Source: JBBKWQ01 sp037969115 (lineage in GTDB: Bacteria > Actinomycetota > Acidimicrobiia > Acidimicrobiales > Ilumatobacteraceae). Taken from it: a stretch of DNA of 19,052 nucleotides. Below, in pieces: positions 7,757 through 14,517 of the stretch. The notes below the pieces were generated by a model. That model was not told the origin of the DNA, did not search any database, and saw only the letters and a program-made list of their open reading frames with translations. Within the stretch, counting starts at the first letter, position 1; the number at the start of each line of letters is the position of its first letter. Made by a program: the position numbers and the translations under genes. Where the stretch lies: positions 1-19,052 of the forward strand of contig JBBKWQ010000385.1 in assembly GCA_037969115.1 (NCBI GenBank), given 5' to 3'.

Positions 7757-8005
7757 TCAGCGGGTTTCGGTTTCTTCGACGACGTGTTTGCCGTCGGGTG
7801 ACACATGGCGCTCGTGTCGCATCGCGTTGTTCCTCATCGACAGGAATCCGGCGCCTTGAATGGCGGCTGCGATCAGCGCCAGCGCACCTGCACCCATCAG
7901 GATGTAGCCGACAGCGAGGAGGTCGACACCGTCGACGGCGGTGTCAATGGCAAAGCTGACGATGGCTCCCGCGACGAGCAACATGATTCCGAGTCCTACG
8001 AGCAT
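7757..8005 (-). CDS. DUF6458-like two-helix membrane protein
   Basis: From ATG 8005 the product is 82 residues. A first helix (LVGLGIMLLVAGAIVSFAI), a short loop with DTAVDGVDLLAVG, a second helix (YILMGAGALALIAAAI) and a charged C-terminal tail ending EETETR follow. This order matches the actinobacterial DUF6458 pattern, whose function is unknown. An in-frame ATG at 8101 would add 32 polar residues. It cannot be excluded, because a -10-like TGTAAT sits only 15 bases before it on this strand, but known members are about this shorter length. The gene is divergent from the BlaI-type gene, and a CsoR-like palindrome (8121-8134) overlaps its probable promoter. Confidence 0.65.
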   Translation of the reverse strand: MLVGLGIMLLVAGAIVSFAIDTAVDGVDLLAVGYILMGAGALALIAAAIQGAGFLSMRNNAMRHERHVSPDGKHVVEETETR

Positions 8006-8120
8006 GAAATTGTTCCGTTCGGTTCGGGCTGGCAGGTCGACAGCCGTGAGAGTGGGAGAAGCCGCCTGACGCTCGGGCCGGCCCGCGAACAACTCAACCA
8101 TCTCGAACGAGCGACGATTA

Positions 8121-8134
8121 CACCCCTAGGGGTG
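8121..8134. promoter_or_regulatory. CsoR-like perfect palindrome CACCCCTAGGGGTG
   Basis: This exact 14-bp palindrome has the C-tract/G-tract form of CsoR/RcnR-family metal-sensor operators. On the minus strand it runs into a -10-like TGTAAT (8117-8122), so it would occupy the -35/-10 spacer of the DUF6458-like gene, in the divergent gap with the BlaI-type gene. The regulator itself is not in the window. Assignment is by motif resemblance only. Confidence 0.4.
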
Positions 8135-8203
8135 GTTCACTCTCGCTGTGGCAGTGTTCGGGGAGCGCCCTCCGACGGCCCCGAATGAGCACACGAACAT
8201 CTC

Positions 8204-8209
8204 CTAGGA
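8204..8209 (+). promoter_or_regulatory. -10-like element of the BlaI-type operon
   Basis: TAGGAT matches the TAnnnT -10 pattern and lies 23 bases before the ATG at 8233, with the strong ribosome site GAGGAGG (8221-8227) between them. No clear -35 hexamer is seen, which is common in actinobacteria. Confidence 0.35.
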
Positions 8210-8232
8210 TGCTGTCGATCGAGGAGGTTTGA

Positions 8233-8586
8233 ATGGGTCGTCGACCTGATGGGGCGCTGGAGCGGGACGTGATGGAGGTACTCTGGCGCGCCGATGGGCC
8301 GGTCACGCCCGCTGAGGTGCGCGAACTGCTCGAGGTCGATCTCGCGTACACGACGGTGATGACGATCTTGGGGCGCCTGCACGACAAGGGTCGTGCGAAT
8401 CGGGAGTCGCGGGGTCGTGCGTTCGCGTACTCGGCCGCGGTGTCGGAGTCCGAGCTGGCCGCCGAGCAGATGAATGCGGTGTTGTCATCCGCTTCCGATC
8501 GGGCAGGCGCGCTCGGGGGGTTCGTCGGCACGTTGTCCAAGCGCGATCGTGCCGCGCTCCGTCGGCTTCTCGGCGGGGCGGGCTGA
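8233..8586 (+). CDS. BlaI/MecI/CopY-family transcriptional repressor
   Basis: This 117-residue winged-helix protein begins with the family pattern LERDVMEVLWRADGPVTPAEVRELL, then the recognition helix region YTTVMTILGRLHDKG, a wing with RGRAFAYSA, and a C-terminal dimerisation helix region. Family members bind dyads as dimers and are inactivated by proteolysis triggered by their BlaR1/MecR1 partner, or by Cu(I) in CopY. I see no CxC metal motif, so the copper-responsive CopY type is unlikely. The stop and the next gene's ATG overlap by one base (TGATG at 8584-8588), giving the classic repressor-protease operon. The start is fixed by GAGGAGG 5 bases upstream. No beta-lactamase is nearby. Confidence 0.9.
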   Translation: MGRRPDGALERDVMEVLWRADGPVTPAEVRELLEVDLAYTTVMTILGRLHDKGRANRESRGRAFAYSAAVSESELAAEQMNAVLSSASDRAGALGGFVGTLSKRDRAALRRLLGGAG

Positions 8587-9464
8587 TGAGCGTCGCCCTG
8601 GTTGTGCCGCTGCTGACGGCCTTGGTGATTGCGTTGGTCACCACCGCGTTGCACCGTCGCGTCCGTCCGCAGTTGTCGGCGGCCTTGCTGACGGGTGCGA
8701 TGCTCGGCGTCGCGGCGGCGGTGGTGCCCACCATGATCGTCCTCGCGGTCGGCTTCCTCGTGCACCTTCCGTATCTGGGTGGTGGATTCGAGTGGTGTCA
8801 GGCGGTGTTGGGATTCCACGCTTCGGTGAATCCATGGCTGGGTGGTGCCTCGACTGTCGCCCTCGGCGCCGGGATGTTTCGGGTCGGGCGATCGCTTCGA
8901 GCGTGGCGTCGGCATCGTTGTGTCGATGCGGGTTCGCCGGCGGTGGTCGACAGCGTCCAATGGTTCGCGTACTCGTTGCCGGGGCCCGGTCGACGAGTTG
9001 CGTTGTCGTCGGGCCTGGTGGACTCGCTCGATGGCGACGAGCTCGAGGTGGTGCTCGCCCACGAGCGTGGTCATGCGCTTCACCGTCACGATCGTCATTT
9101 GCTGGCGGCCGAGCTGGCGGCGGGTCTCGTACCTCCCCTGGAGTGGTTGCGGAGGCGACTACGGTTCGCGCTCGAGCGGTGGGCCGACGAGTCCGCGGTC
9201 GAAGCGATGGGCGGCGATCGGGAGCTGGTTGCCTTGACCGTGGCGCGAGTTGCGCTCGGCCCCTCGGAGGCGCCCAATGCGCTTGCCGCGTTCACCGGGC
9301 TCGGCGTCGCGGCTCGTGTCGAGGCGCTGCTCCGGCCGCTTCCATTGCGCCACGAGGGAATCTGGTCGTCGACGATCGGAATCGGTGTGGTGGCTGTCAT
9401 GCTTGCCGCCGCCGTGCAGACCCATCACGTCCTTGGGCTGCTCGTCACGCTTTGTCCTGGCTGA
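8586..9464 (+). CDS. BlaR1-like M56/M48 membrane metallopeptidase, short form
   Basis: This 292-residue protein has hydrophobic segments at about 3-22, 36-65, 85-100 and a C-terminal one at about 258-288, which give a membrane-embedded gluzincin. The zinc motif is HERGH (159-163), and WADESA (199-204) supplies the downstream acidic ligand. In the BlaR1 family this protease cleaves the partner repressor. The protein ends after the last helix: the extracellular penicillin-binding sensor domain of staphylococcal BlaR1 is absent, as in many actinobacterial short homologues. The signal it senses is therefore unknown. It is translationally coupled to the BlaI-type gene. The next gene on the right is convergent. 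Confidence 0.9.
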   Translation: MSVALVVPLLTALVIALVTTALHRRVRPQLSAALLTGAMLGVAAAVVPTMIVLAVGFLVHLPYLGGGFEWCQAVLGFHASVNPWLGGASTVALGAGMFRVGRSLRAWRRHRCVDAGSPAVVDSVQWFAYSLPGPGRRVALSSGLVDSLDGDELEVVLAHERGHALHRHDRHLLAAELAAGLVPPLEWLRRRLRFALERWADESAVEAMGGDRELVALTVARVALGPSEAPNALAAFTGLGVAARVEALLRPLPLRHEGIWSSTIGIGVVAVMLAAAVQTHHVLGLLVTLCPG

Positions 9465-9485
9465 CCGGTGCTGCTCGCAGCGAAC

Positions 9486-9506
9486 AACACGCGTCGGCGG
9501 CGTGTT
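9486..9506. terminator. Possible bidirectional hairpin between convergent genes
   Basis: AACACGC (9486-9492) pairs exactly with GCGTGTT (9500-9506) around a 7-base loop. It fills the 41-base gap between the M56 peptidase and the convergent L,D-transpeptidase, touching the latter's stop codon. There is no T-tract, so it would be an atypical actinobacterial terminator. Confidence 0.4.
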
Positions 9507-10651
9507 CAGTCCGACGCCACTGTTGTCGATGGCAGCGAGGAGGTCGACGTCGTGCTGGTCGAGGTCGTCGTCGATTGGTGAGGGTGCGTGGTCGTCGTGA
9601 CGGGCTCGGGGACGGTCGTGGTGGTCGTGGTCGTCGTCGTGGTGGTGGTGGAAGTGGTGGTCGTCGTGTAATCAGGGTCGGGCCAGTCGAAGATCATCGG
9701 TTGGGCGCCGTACTCCTCGGGTTCTTCGACTCCGTCGAAGACGTAAACGGTGTCGCCGATCTCGACGAGGTCCTGGATGTATTCGGCGATGTGCATCGGG
9801 AAGCGGACACAACCCCGGGACGCCGGGTAGCTGGGGACGTTGGTCGCGCCGTGGATCGCGATGCCGTAGTTGAAGTACGTCGGTTTGTACAGCCGACCCA
9901 GCTTGGCGTTACGCCAGCCTTCTACCTTGCGCTCGAAGTGGTACACCCCACCGGGGGTGACAGAGCGGCCGCAGATGCCCTTGGTCTCGGTGGTGCCGTC
10001 ATCGAGGTCGATGGTGACTTCGTCGCACCATTCGACGCCTTCGCCGCTCGAGACGTGGGAGACGACGCGTGGCCGGCCGTCGTCGAAGAGCACCGCGACC
10101 TGCTCGGGGAGGTAGACCTCGAGATGGGTGCCGCCGGGCGTGCGGCGCGGCGAGATGTCGACGGAGCCATGCATGCGGTCCCAAGCCTCTTCCGTGACGA
10201 CACCGTCGGCTTCTTCGCGGGGGATGCCCATCACGAGCTTCTGGAACGCCCACACGGAGCGGATGGTTGTCGTGCCGAAGTAGTCGTCGATCGGGCCGGG
10301 GTCGAAGGCGAGATCGGCGAGTCGCTGTTGCATGATGCCGACCATCGGGTCGGCGATGCCTTTGACGAGGTCGCGGTCGAGCGTCGGGACGGTCGAGGTG
10401 GGTGACGGTGCCGACGTGGGTTGGTCGGTCATCGAGGTCGAGGTCGCCGGGGTTGGGGTCGACTGACTCGGCTCGCTTGCTGATCCCAGCTCGAGTTGGC
10501 CTCCCGCGTCGCTCGATCCGCTGGAGCTTCCGAGGGCCCACCACGCACCGAGCGGGACCGCGGCGACCGCACTCGCGACCAGAAATCGCCGCCTCGTGTA
10601 GACGGCTTGCATGTCCGGATTGTGTGTGTGGTGTCGTCGGGAACGATTCAT
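9506..10651 (-). CDS. L,D-transpeptidase (YkuD) with Tat signal and Thr-rich C-terminal tail
   Basis: This 381-residue exported enzyme contains a twin-arginine-type signal (TRRRFLVASAVAAVPLGAWW, about 19-38), a Ser/Thr/Pro linker, a peptidoglycan-binding-like helical domain (about 95-165, with IMQQRLADLAFDPGPIDDYFG) and a YkuD catalytic domain (about 175-305). The active-site motif is HGATNV...ASRGCVR with His267 and catalytic Cys281. Such enzymes form 3-3 peptidoglycan cross-links or attach proteins to the wall, and most beta-lactams do not block them. Unusually, the last 54 or so residues are nearly all Thr/Ser/Pro, encoded by a GTG/GTC-rich low-complexity tract at about 9509-9672. ATG 10651 has no clear ribosome site; ATG 14 residues later is an alternative. 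Confidence 0.92.
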   Translation of the reverse strand: MNRSRRHHTHNPDMQAVYTRRRFLVASAVAAVPLGAWWALGSSSGSSDAGGQLELGSASEPSQSTPTPATSTSMTDQPTSAPSPTSTVPTLDRDLVKGIADPMVGIMQQRLADLAFDPGPIDDYFGTTTIRSVWAFQKLVMGIPREEADGVVTEEAWDRMHGSVDISPRRTPGGTHLEVYLPEQVAVLFDDGRPRVVSHVSSGEGVEWCDEVTIDLDDGTTETKGICGRSVTPGGVYHFERKVEGWRNAKLGRLYKPTYFNYGIAIHGATNVPSYPASRGCVRFPMHIAEYIQDLVEIGDTVYVFDGVEEPEEYGAQPMIFDWPDPDYTTTTTSTTTTTTTTTTTTVPEPVTTTTHPHQSTTTSTSTTSTSSLPSTTVASD

Positions 10652-10685
10652 TGTCGAGGCTGGCGAAGTACGCCGGTGCTCTTCA

Positions 10686-10702
10686 AACTACAAGATATAG
10701 TT
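10686..10702. promoter_or_regulatory. AT-rich dyad upstream of the first L,D-transpeptidase
   Basis: AACTACAagaTATAGTT is a near-perfect inverted repeat (6 of 7 pairs) in an unusually AT-rich island, 35 bases upstream of ATG 10651. The ACTACA half resembles BlaI/MecI operator halves. It also lies just past the stop of the M23 gene. Confidence 0.35.
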
Positions 10703-10747
10703 GTTAACCCGGCGTCGGGCAAACACATTCCGGAGCTGCCGAGGTTG

Positions 10748-11986
10748 TCAGCACACAGCGCGAACATACGGGTACGGATTCACGGCGCGGCCCCCACCGG
10801 GGTGGACTTCGAAGTGGAGGTGGTTCACGCCGGTATTGCCCGTCGCACCCACGTAGCCGATCACTTCGCCTTGCGAGACGCTCCGGCTCGACCCCTCCCA
10901 CGCACTGAGATGCGCGTAGTAGTACTTCGTGCCTGACGCACCCGTGATCCACACTGCGTTGCCGCCGAGTCGATTGGCTTTGAACGTCGCAGATCCCGAC
11001 TCGACCGCAACGAGCGGGACGCCGCCCGGTGCCATCATGTCGACGCCTTCATGGCGCCGCCCACCGGACCGCGGCGCGCCCCAGGTATCGGCGAACGACC
11101 TCGGTCCTGCGACGGGGCACACCATCCCAGCACCGGCATTCGAAGCCGGCGCCGGGGTTGGCGCGGGAGGCGGTGTCGGGACTGCCGGTGCGGGCGATCC
11201 ACCCGACGAACCGCCTGAAGACGACGTCTTGCCGTTGTTGCTCGAACTCGACGAGCCGTTGGACTGAGCGTTCGACTGTGCAGCGGCGGCGGCGGCGGCT
11301 GCTGCTTCTTCTTCTTGTCGTTGCGCCTCCTGCTCCCGCTCCTGTCGTTCCTGCTCGGCGCGTGCCTGGCGCTGGCGCTCGAGCTCGTGTTGCACCTGCG
11401 CATCGGCGAGTCGCTCCTGCTCGATTCGTTGGAGCTGGAGCAACTGGTCTTCGGCCTCAATCTTGAGCGCCGCCCAGATCTCGCCAGCCTCGGCCGTGTC
11501 GGTGCGTTGTCGCTCCAGCGTGCGTCGCGCGTCGTCGAGTTCGTGGATCGCTGCCTCGTAGTCATCGGCCACGACGAGTTGCGAGCCGGTGACAGCGCCG
11601 GCGAACACCAACGCTGATGCGCGGTCGTTGGCCCGCCCGACGTCCTGGAAAAGGATCAGCGAGTCCTGGCCGGCGTTCGTGTACTGGCGGATCGCGATCT
11701 CGGCGAGGCCGGCGCGGAGCTGTCCGACCTCGGCTTCGAGCGTGGCGAGGTCTCCCTCGGCGACTTCGAGCTCGATCGTCAGCGAGTCGAGGCGTGACTC
11801 GGCGTCGAACATCGCTTGCGCGGCTTCGTTCGCGCGATCGCGCGCATCGAGGATCTCGCGGGCGGCGCGCTCGGCAGCTTCCCCCGAGTGCTCTGCCCCG
11901 GCCGGCAGCGCCGGGACCACGGTCGACACGATGAGCGCGACTACAACGGTCGCGATCGACCGGGCTCGTATCTTCTCCGACACCAT
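10748..11986 (-). CDS. Secreted coiled-coil M23 (LytM) endopeptidase
   Basis: This 412-residue protein has an N-terminal Sec signal (about 5-32, ending near PAGAEH), a long charged coiled coil (about 35-240, EnvC/RipC-like), a Gln/Glu-rich section with an alanine run, a Ser/Gly/Pro linker (about 250-300) and a C-terminal peptidase M23 domain. The zinc motifs HEGVD (His312, Asp316) and HLHFE (His389, His391) are complete, so it is probably an active peptidoglycan endopeptidase. Coiled-coil members are commonly controlled by FtsEX-type transporters at division. ATG 11986 was chosen because the signal peptide begins there; the in-frame ATG at 12052 would add a non-signal stretch. A TAACGT hexamer 7 bases before the ATG suggests a very short leader. 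Confidence 0.9.
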   Translation of the reverse strand: MVSEKIRARSIATVVVALIVSTVVPALPAGAEHSGEAAERAAREILDARDRANEAAQAMFDAESRLDSLTIELEVAEGDLATLEAEVGQLRAGLAEIAIRQYTNAGQDSLILFQDVGRANDRASALVFAGAVTGSQLVVADDYEAAIHELDDARRTLERQRTDTAEAGEIWAALKIEAEDQLLQLQRIEQERLADAQVQHELERQRQARAEQERQEREQEAQRQEEEAAAAAAAAAQSNAQSNGSSSSSNNGKTSSSGGSSGGSPAPAVPTPPPAPTPAPASNAGAGMVCPVAGPRSFADTWGAPRSGGRRHEGVDMMAPGGVPLVAVESGSATFKANRLGGNAVWITGASGTKYYYAHLSAWEGSSRSVSQGEVIGYVGATGNTGVNHLHFEVHPGGGRAVNPYPYVRAVC

Positions 11987-12081
11987 GTCGTAGACGTTAC
12001 AGGTACATGACAGGGGTCGTGGTCGCGCCATGGATGCGTGATGTCTGAACACGTCTTCGCTCGACGTAGGTTCGGCATTCT

Positions 12082-12096
12082 ACGACAGTATGTCGT
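12082..12096. promoter_or_regulatory. Palindrome ACGACA-gta-TGTCGT upstream of M23 gene
   Basis: A perfect 6-bp inverted repeat with a 3-base centre sits in the divergent region between the M23 gene and the lipoprotein-like frame. On the minus strand a TAGAAT -10-like hexamer overlaps its left side, so it may be an operator for the M23 gene. Confidence 0.3.
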
Positions 12097-12108
12097 TGGC
12101 AGGGCTGT

Positions 12109-12420
12109 GTGGCTCGCCGGCCGGTGAAGGAGAACGATGACGTCATTGCAGTCGGCACGGCTCGCTTCCTCATATGGCGATCTGCGCGGTCGCGACTGCT
12201 CGCGGTTGTTGCAGTTCTGGGTTTGACCGGTTCGTGCGGTGGCGAGGCCGGAGCCACGGTCGCGCCGCTGACATCGGCCACGTGCACGACGTGGTCGGCC
12301 TGCTCGGCGAAACCGACTTCCACGCGCTCGTCGACCGACGACGGGGGGTTCGGAGGCGACTCCACCGGCCGACGAAACGACAACGGATCGCGGACACCGC
12401 TCGTCCGCACCGACGACTGA
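12109..12420 (+). CDS. Putative small lipoprotein, possibly a decaying gene
   Basis: From GTG 12109 the frame gives 103 residues. After a charged start comes a signal-peptide core, RLLAVVAVLGL, then TGSCGG, an imperfect lipobox, and a Ser/Thr/Asp-rich tail without a recognisable domain. Third codon positions are GC-rich, as expected for coding. Against a clean gene: the best ribosome site (AAGGAG, 12125-12130) serves an ATG at 12137 in another frame, which stops after 29 codons. In that same second frame, downstream, a TTP-rich stretch and a plausible acidic C-terminus (DDIVPGDLRNIDYDTL, stop at 12509-12511) appear after one in-frame TGA. The region may therefore be a frameshifted lipoprotein pseudogene covering about 12109-12511. 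Confidence 0.35.
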   Translation: MARRPVKENDDVIAVGTARFLIWRSARSRLLAVVAVLGLTGSCGGEAGATVAPLTSATCTTWSACSAKPTSTRSSTDDGGFGGDSTGRRNDNGSRTPLVRTDD

Positions 12421-12507
12421 CCACAAGACCGGAACTCGAGTCTGACCGGCGACCGGTACCGATGACATCGTCCCTGGTGACCTCCGGAACATCGACTACG
12501 ACACGCT

Positions 12508-12527
12508 GTAGGGGACAATGGCCCTAC
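12508..12527 (+). other. Short stem-loop before the cupredoxin gene
   Basis: GTAGGG (12508-12513) and CCCTAC (12522-12527) are exact reverse complements around 8 bases. The stem begins at the last possible stop codon of the lipoprotein-like region and could end its transcript. No T-tract follows. Confidence 0.3.
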
Positions 12528-12552
12528 CGGATCGAAGAACAGCCCTCCAAGA

Positions 12553-12570
12553 TAGTTGCGTACACAACTA
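12553..12570. promoter_or_regulatory. Dyad TAGTTG-N6-CAACTA upstream of the cupredoxin gene
   Basis: Perfect 6-bp arms flank cgtaca, which itself contains GTAC. The dyad ends 15 bases before the ATG at 12586 and abuts the ribosome site AGAGGAG (12574-12580), so a bound regulator or a hairpin there could control expression directly. The regulator is unknown. Confidence 0.4.
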
Positions 12571-12585
12571 CCAAGAGGAGTCGTC

Positions 12586-13131
12586 ATGTTCAGTCATCGA
12601 GGCATTGGTGTGGTGGCGGCGATGGCAGTGCTCATTGCAGCGTGCGGTGACGGTGCTGACCCAGCCGACGGTGGAGTTGCAGCGTCGGCGGGAACGTCCG
12701 AGAGCCCACGAACGATCGACATCGCGATGGTGGACATCGCGTTCGATCCGACGGCCGTCACGGTCCAGGATGGCGAGACCGTGCGGTTCGTCTTCACGAA
12801 CGAAGGTGTCGTCCGACACGAGGCGACGTTCGGCGACGAGGCCGCGCAAGAAGAACACGGGGCCCTGATGGCTGAAGCAGGGCGCATGGAGGGCATGGAG
12901 GGCGCCGACCCGGACGAAATGGATGAATCGGAAGCCGGGCACGACGAAAGCGAGTCCGGCGACGATGGCCACGGTGACGAAGTTCCGCCGCTCGTGCTCG
13001 AACCCGGTGAAACCGGCGAGGTTTTGATGACGTTCGACGCCGCCGACGGGTCGAGCACGATCATCGGGTGCCATGAGCCCGGTCACTGGGCAGCAGGGAT
13101 GCGCGTGGACGTCACCATTGCGACCGCCTGA
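12586..13131 (+). CDS. Cupredoxin-domain lipoprotein (plastocyanin-like, type 1 copper)
   Basis: This 181-residue protein has a lipoprotein signal (lipobox IAAC, about 18-21) and a plastocyanin/amicyanin-like beta-sandwich. Candidate type 1 copper ligands are His78 in VRHEATFGD, then Cys162, His167 and Met172 in CHEPGHWAAGM, with the classical C-x4-H-x4-M spacing. Such proteins are surface electron carriers or copper buffers. The odd part is the loop between the first His and the Cys cluster (about 84-130), which is expanded and extremely acidic, with several Met and His residues and repeated GME/DEM and GHDE units; it could itself bind metal. ATG 12586 is fixed by AGAGGAG 5 bases upstream. 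The gene is convergent with the second L,D-transpeptidase. Confidence 0.9.
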   Translation: MFSHRGIGVVAAMAVLIAACGDGADPADGGVAASAGTSESPRTIDIAMVDIAFDPTAVTVQDGETVRFVFTNEGVVRHEATFGDEAAQEEHGALMAEAGRMEGMEGADPDEMDESEAGHDESESGDDGHGDEVPPLVLEPGETGEVLMTFDAADGSSTIIGCHEPGHWAAGMRVDVTIATA

Positions 13132-13221
13132 CGAACCGATGGGCACCTGCCTACCTGGTCTCGGGGGACCTTCGCCGGGCGGGAGGCCCGCGGAGGACTC
13201 GCGCAGTCACGCGTCGACCGG

Positions 13222-14475
13222 TCAGCGACCTACGAAGTCGCCCTGGACGTTGACCGTCAGGTTGATCTCGTCCTTCAGCCAAGTCTCGCTGGTGGCATCC
13301 AAGAGACCGAGCCAGTCGAGGAGCACCTCCTGGTTGGCGACGCTGAGCCGGGCACAGCCCTTGCTGGCGGGCGCCGGCGGCACGTTCGTGGCGCCGTGGA
13401 TGGCCTGGCCGAGGTCGAAGTAGAGGGGCTTGTACAGGTTGCCGTTGAGCGGGTTGTCGACACCGACTGGGAACTCGCTGCTGTCGTGCCATCCACCGTT
13501 GTCAACGGCTGGGTCGTAGCGGAACATCCGCGCGCGATCCTGGATGCGCGTCTCGAATCCCTCGGTGCCAGTCGAGGTCGGGAAGATGAAGACGAGGTCG
13601 AGGCCGACACCAATGAACATCATTTGGCAGGTCCGGTCGATCAGTGCCCAGCGCTCGGTCTCGCCCAGCGTTGATGTTGGCGTCGGGAGTTCGGTTGCCT
13701 CGAGCAGCGCAACCTGTTCGTGTGAGCCCGGTTGCATGTCGCCGACGGTTGCCTCCAGGCCGAGTGTCACCCGAGCGGCACAGAGGCGTTGGCCAGTGAG
13801 CGGACCGGAGACGCCATCGACGGCTAACGGTTGGGTGCCGTACGGTGCGAAGAGATCGTTCAGTTTGCGCTGTTGACGCTCGACGTTGGCGGCGGTGGCC
13901 GCGACCAGCGCCGAAACGTCATGTCGTTGGGCCGGGCCGCCGGAAATGTCGTCGATTCCGTTGTCGATGCACACGTCGACGAGGTCGCCCGCCCGAACGT
14001 CGTCACGGAACCCGTTCTCGATCCACAACGCGGCGATCGCAGCACCTGTTTCCTCGGCGACACCGTCGAGGCTCGGCGTCGAGGTGACTCGGACACAGCC
14101 GGGGTTGGCGACGTCGGCAAGGGGGTCGAGCTCCGTGGTCATCGTGGTCACGGATGTCGTGGACGTGGTCGTCGAGGTCGAGGTCGAGGTCGAGGGCGAC
14201 GTTGTGGACGTCGAGGGCGCGGTCGTCGTCGACGTTGTGGACGTCGAGAACGCAGTGGTCGACGACGTCGACACGGTCGTCTCCACCGTCGGAACAGGTG
14301 CCGCCGCAGTGTCGTGCGTGTTCACAGTGCGCGACTCGTCGGGTGCGGCGACGCTGGCGACGGTTGTTGTACAAGCGGACAGCAGGAGCACGACGAGGGG
14401 AGTGGCCACTGGCACGGAGCGTCGGGCCGTCGCGCGCGGTAGTGCTGCTGGTTGGCGGGGTCGAATGCGGTTCAT
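13222..14475 (-). CDS. L,D-transpeptidase (YkuD), lipoprotein with Thr-rich linker
   Basis: This 417-residue protein begins with an Arg-rich N-terminus and a lipoprotein signal ending LLLSAC (about 30-35). A linker almost wholly of Thr/Ser (about 60-115) would span the space from the membrane to the wall. A helical region with a peptidoglycan-binding-like pattern (RKLNDLFAPYGTQPLAVDG, about 205-225) and a C-terminal YkuD domain follow. The active-site motif is HGATNV...ASKGCARL, with His360 and catalytic Cys374, at the same spacing as in the other L,D-transpeptidase of this window. Expected role: 3-3 cross-linking of peptidoglycan outside the membrane. ATG 14475 was chosen because the signal starts there; the longer in-frame start at 14691 crosses the next gene's promoter. 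Confidence 0.9.
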   Translation of the reverse strand: MNRIRPRQPAALPRATARRSVPVATPLVVLLLSACTTTVASVAAPDESRTVNTHDTAAAPVPTVETTVSTSSTTAFSTSTTSTTTAPSTSTTSPSTSTSTSTTTSTTSVTTMTTELDPLADVANPGCVRVTSTPSLDGVAEETGAAIAALWIENGFRDDVRAGDLVDVCIDNGIDDISGGPAQRHDVSALVAATAANVERQQRKLNDLFAPYGTQPLAVDGVSGPLTGQRLCAARVTLGLEATVGDMQPGSHEQVALLEATELPTPTSTLGETERWALIDRTCQMMFIGVGLDLVFIFPTSTGTEGFETRIQDRARMFRYDPAVDNGGWHDSSEFPVGVDNPLNGNLYKPLYFDLGQAIHGATNVPPAPASKGCARLSVANQEVLLDWLGLLDATSETWLKDEINLTVNVQGDFVGR

Positions 14476-14517
14476 GAGGCTGGTCGGGTTGGAGGCTGGT
14501 CGTTGCGATGTAGCGGA

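Noticed and set aside
8102..8232. BlaI autoregulatory operator in its own promoter
   Set aside because: No ACTACA/TGTAGT-type dyad could be found here; only the CsoR-like palindrome is present.
8233..8586. Copper-responsive CopY identity for the repressor
   Set aside because: There is no CxC metal motif at the C-terminus; the partner M56 protease points to the BlaI type.
9600..9670. GTG/GTC repeat tract resembling a tandem repeat or CRISPR-like array
   Set aside because: It encodes the Thr-rich tail of the L,D-transpeptidase; there are no regular spacers.
8474..10405. Long plus-strand frame across the M56 peptidase and the convergent L,D-transpeptidase
   Set aside because: It is Arg/Gly-rich, crosses two real genes on opposite strands, and has no ribosome site or domain.
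13132..13221. Hairpin CGGGC-gggag-GCCCG as terminator between convergent genes
   Set aside because: The stem is only 5 bp with no T-tract, which is expected by chance at this GC content.
14150..14280. Repeated GTCGAG/GTGGAC units
   Set aside because: They encode the Thr/Ser linker of the second L,D-transpeptidase; low-complexity coding, not an independent repeat element.
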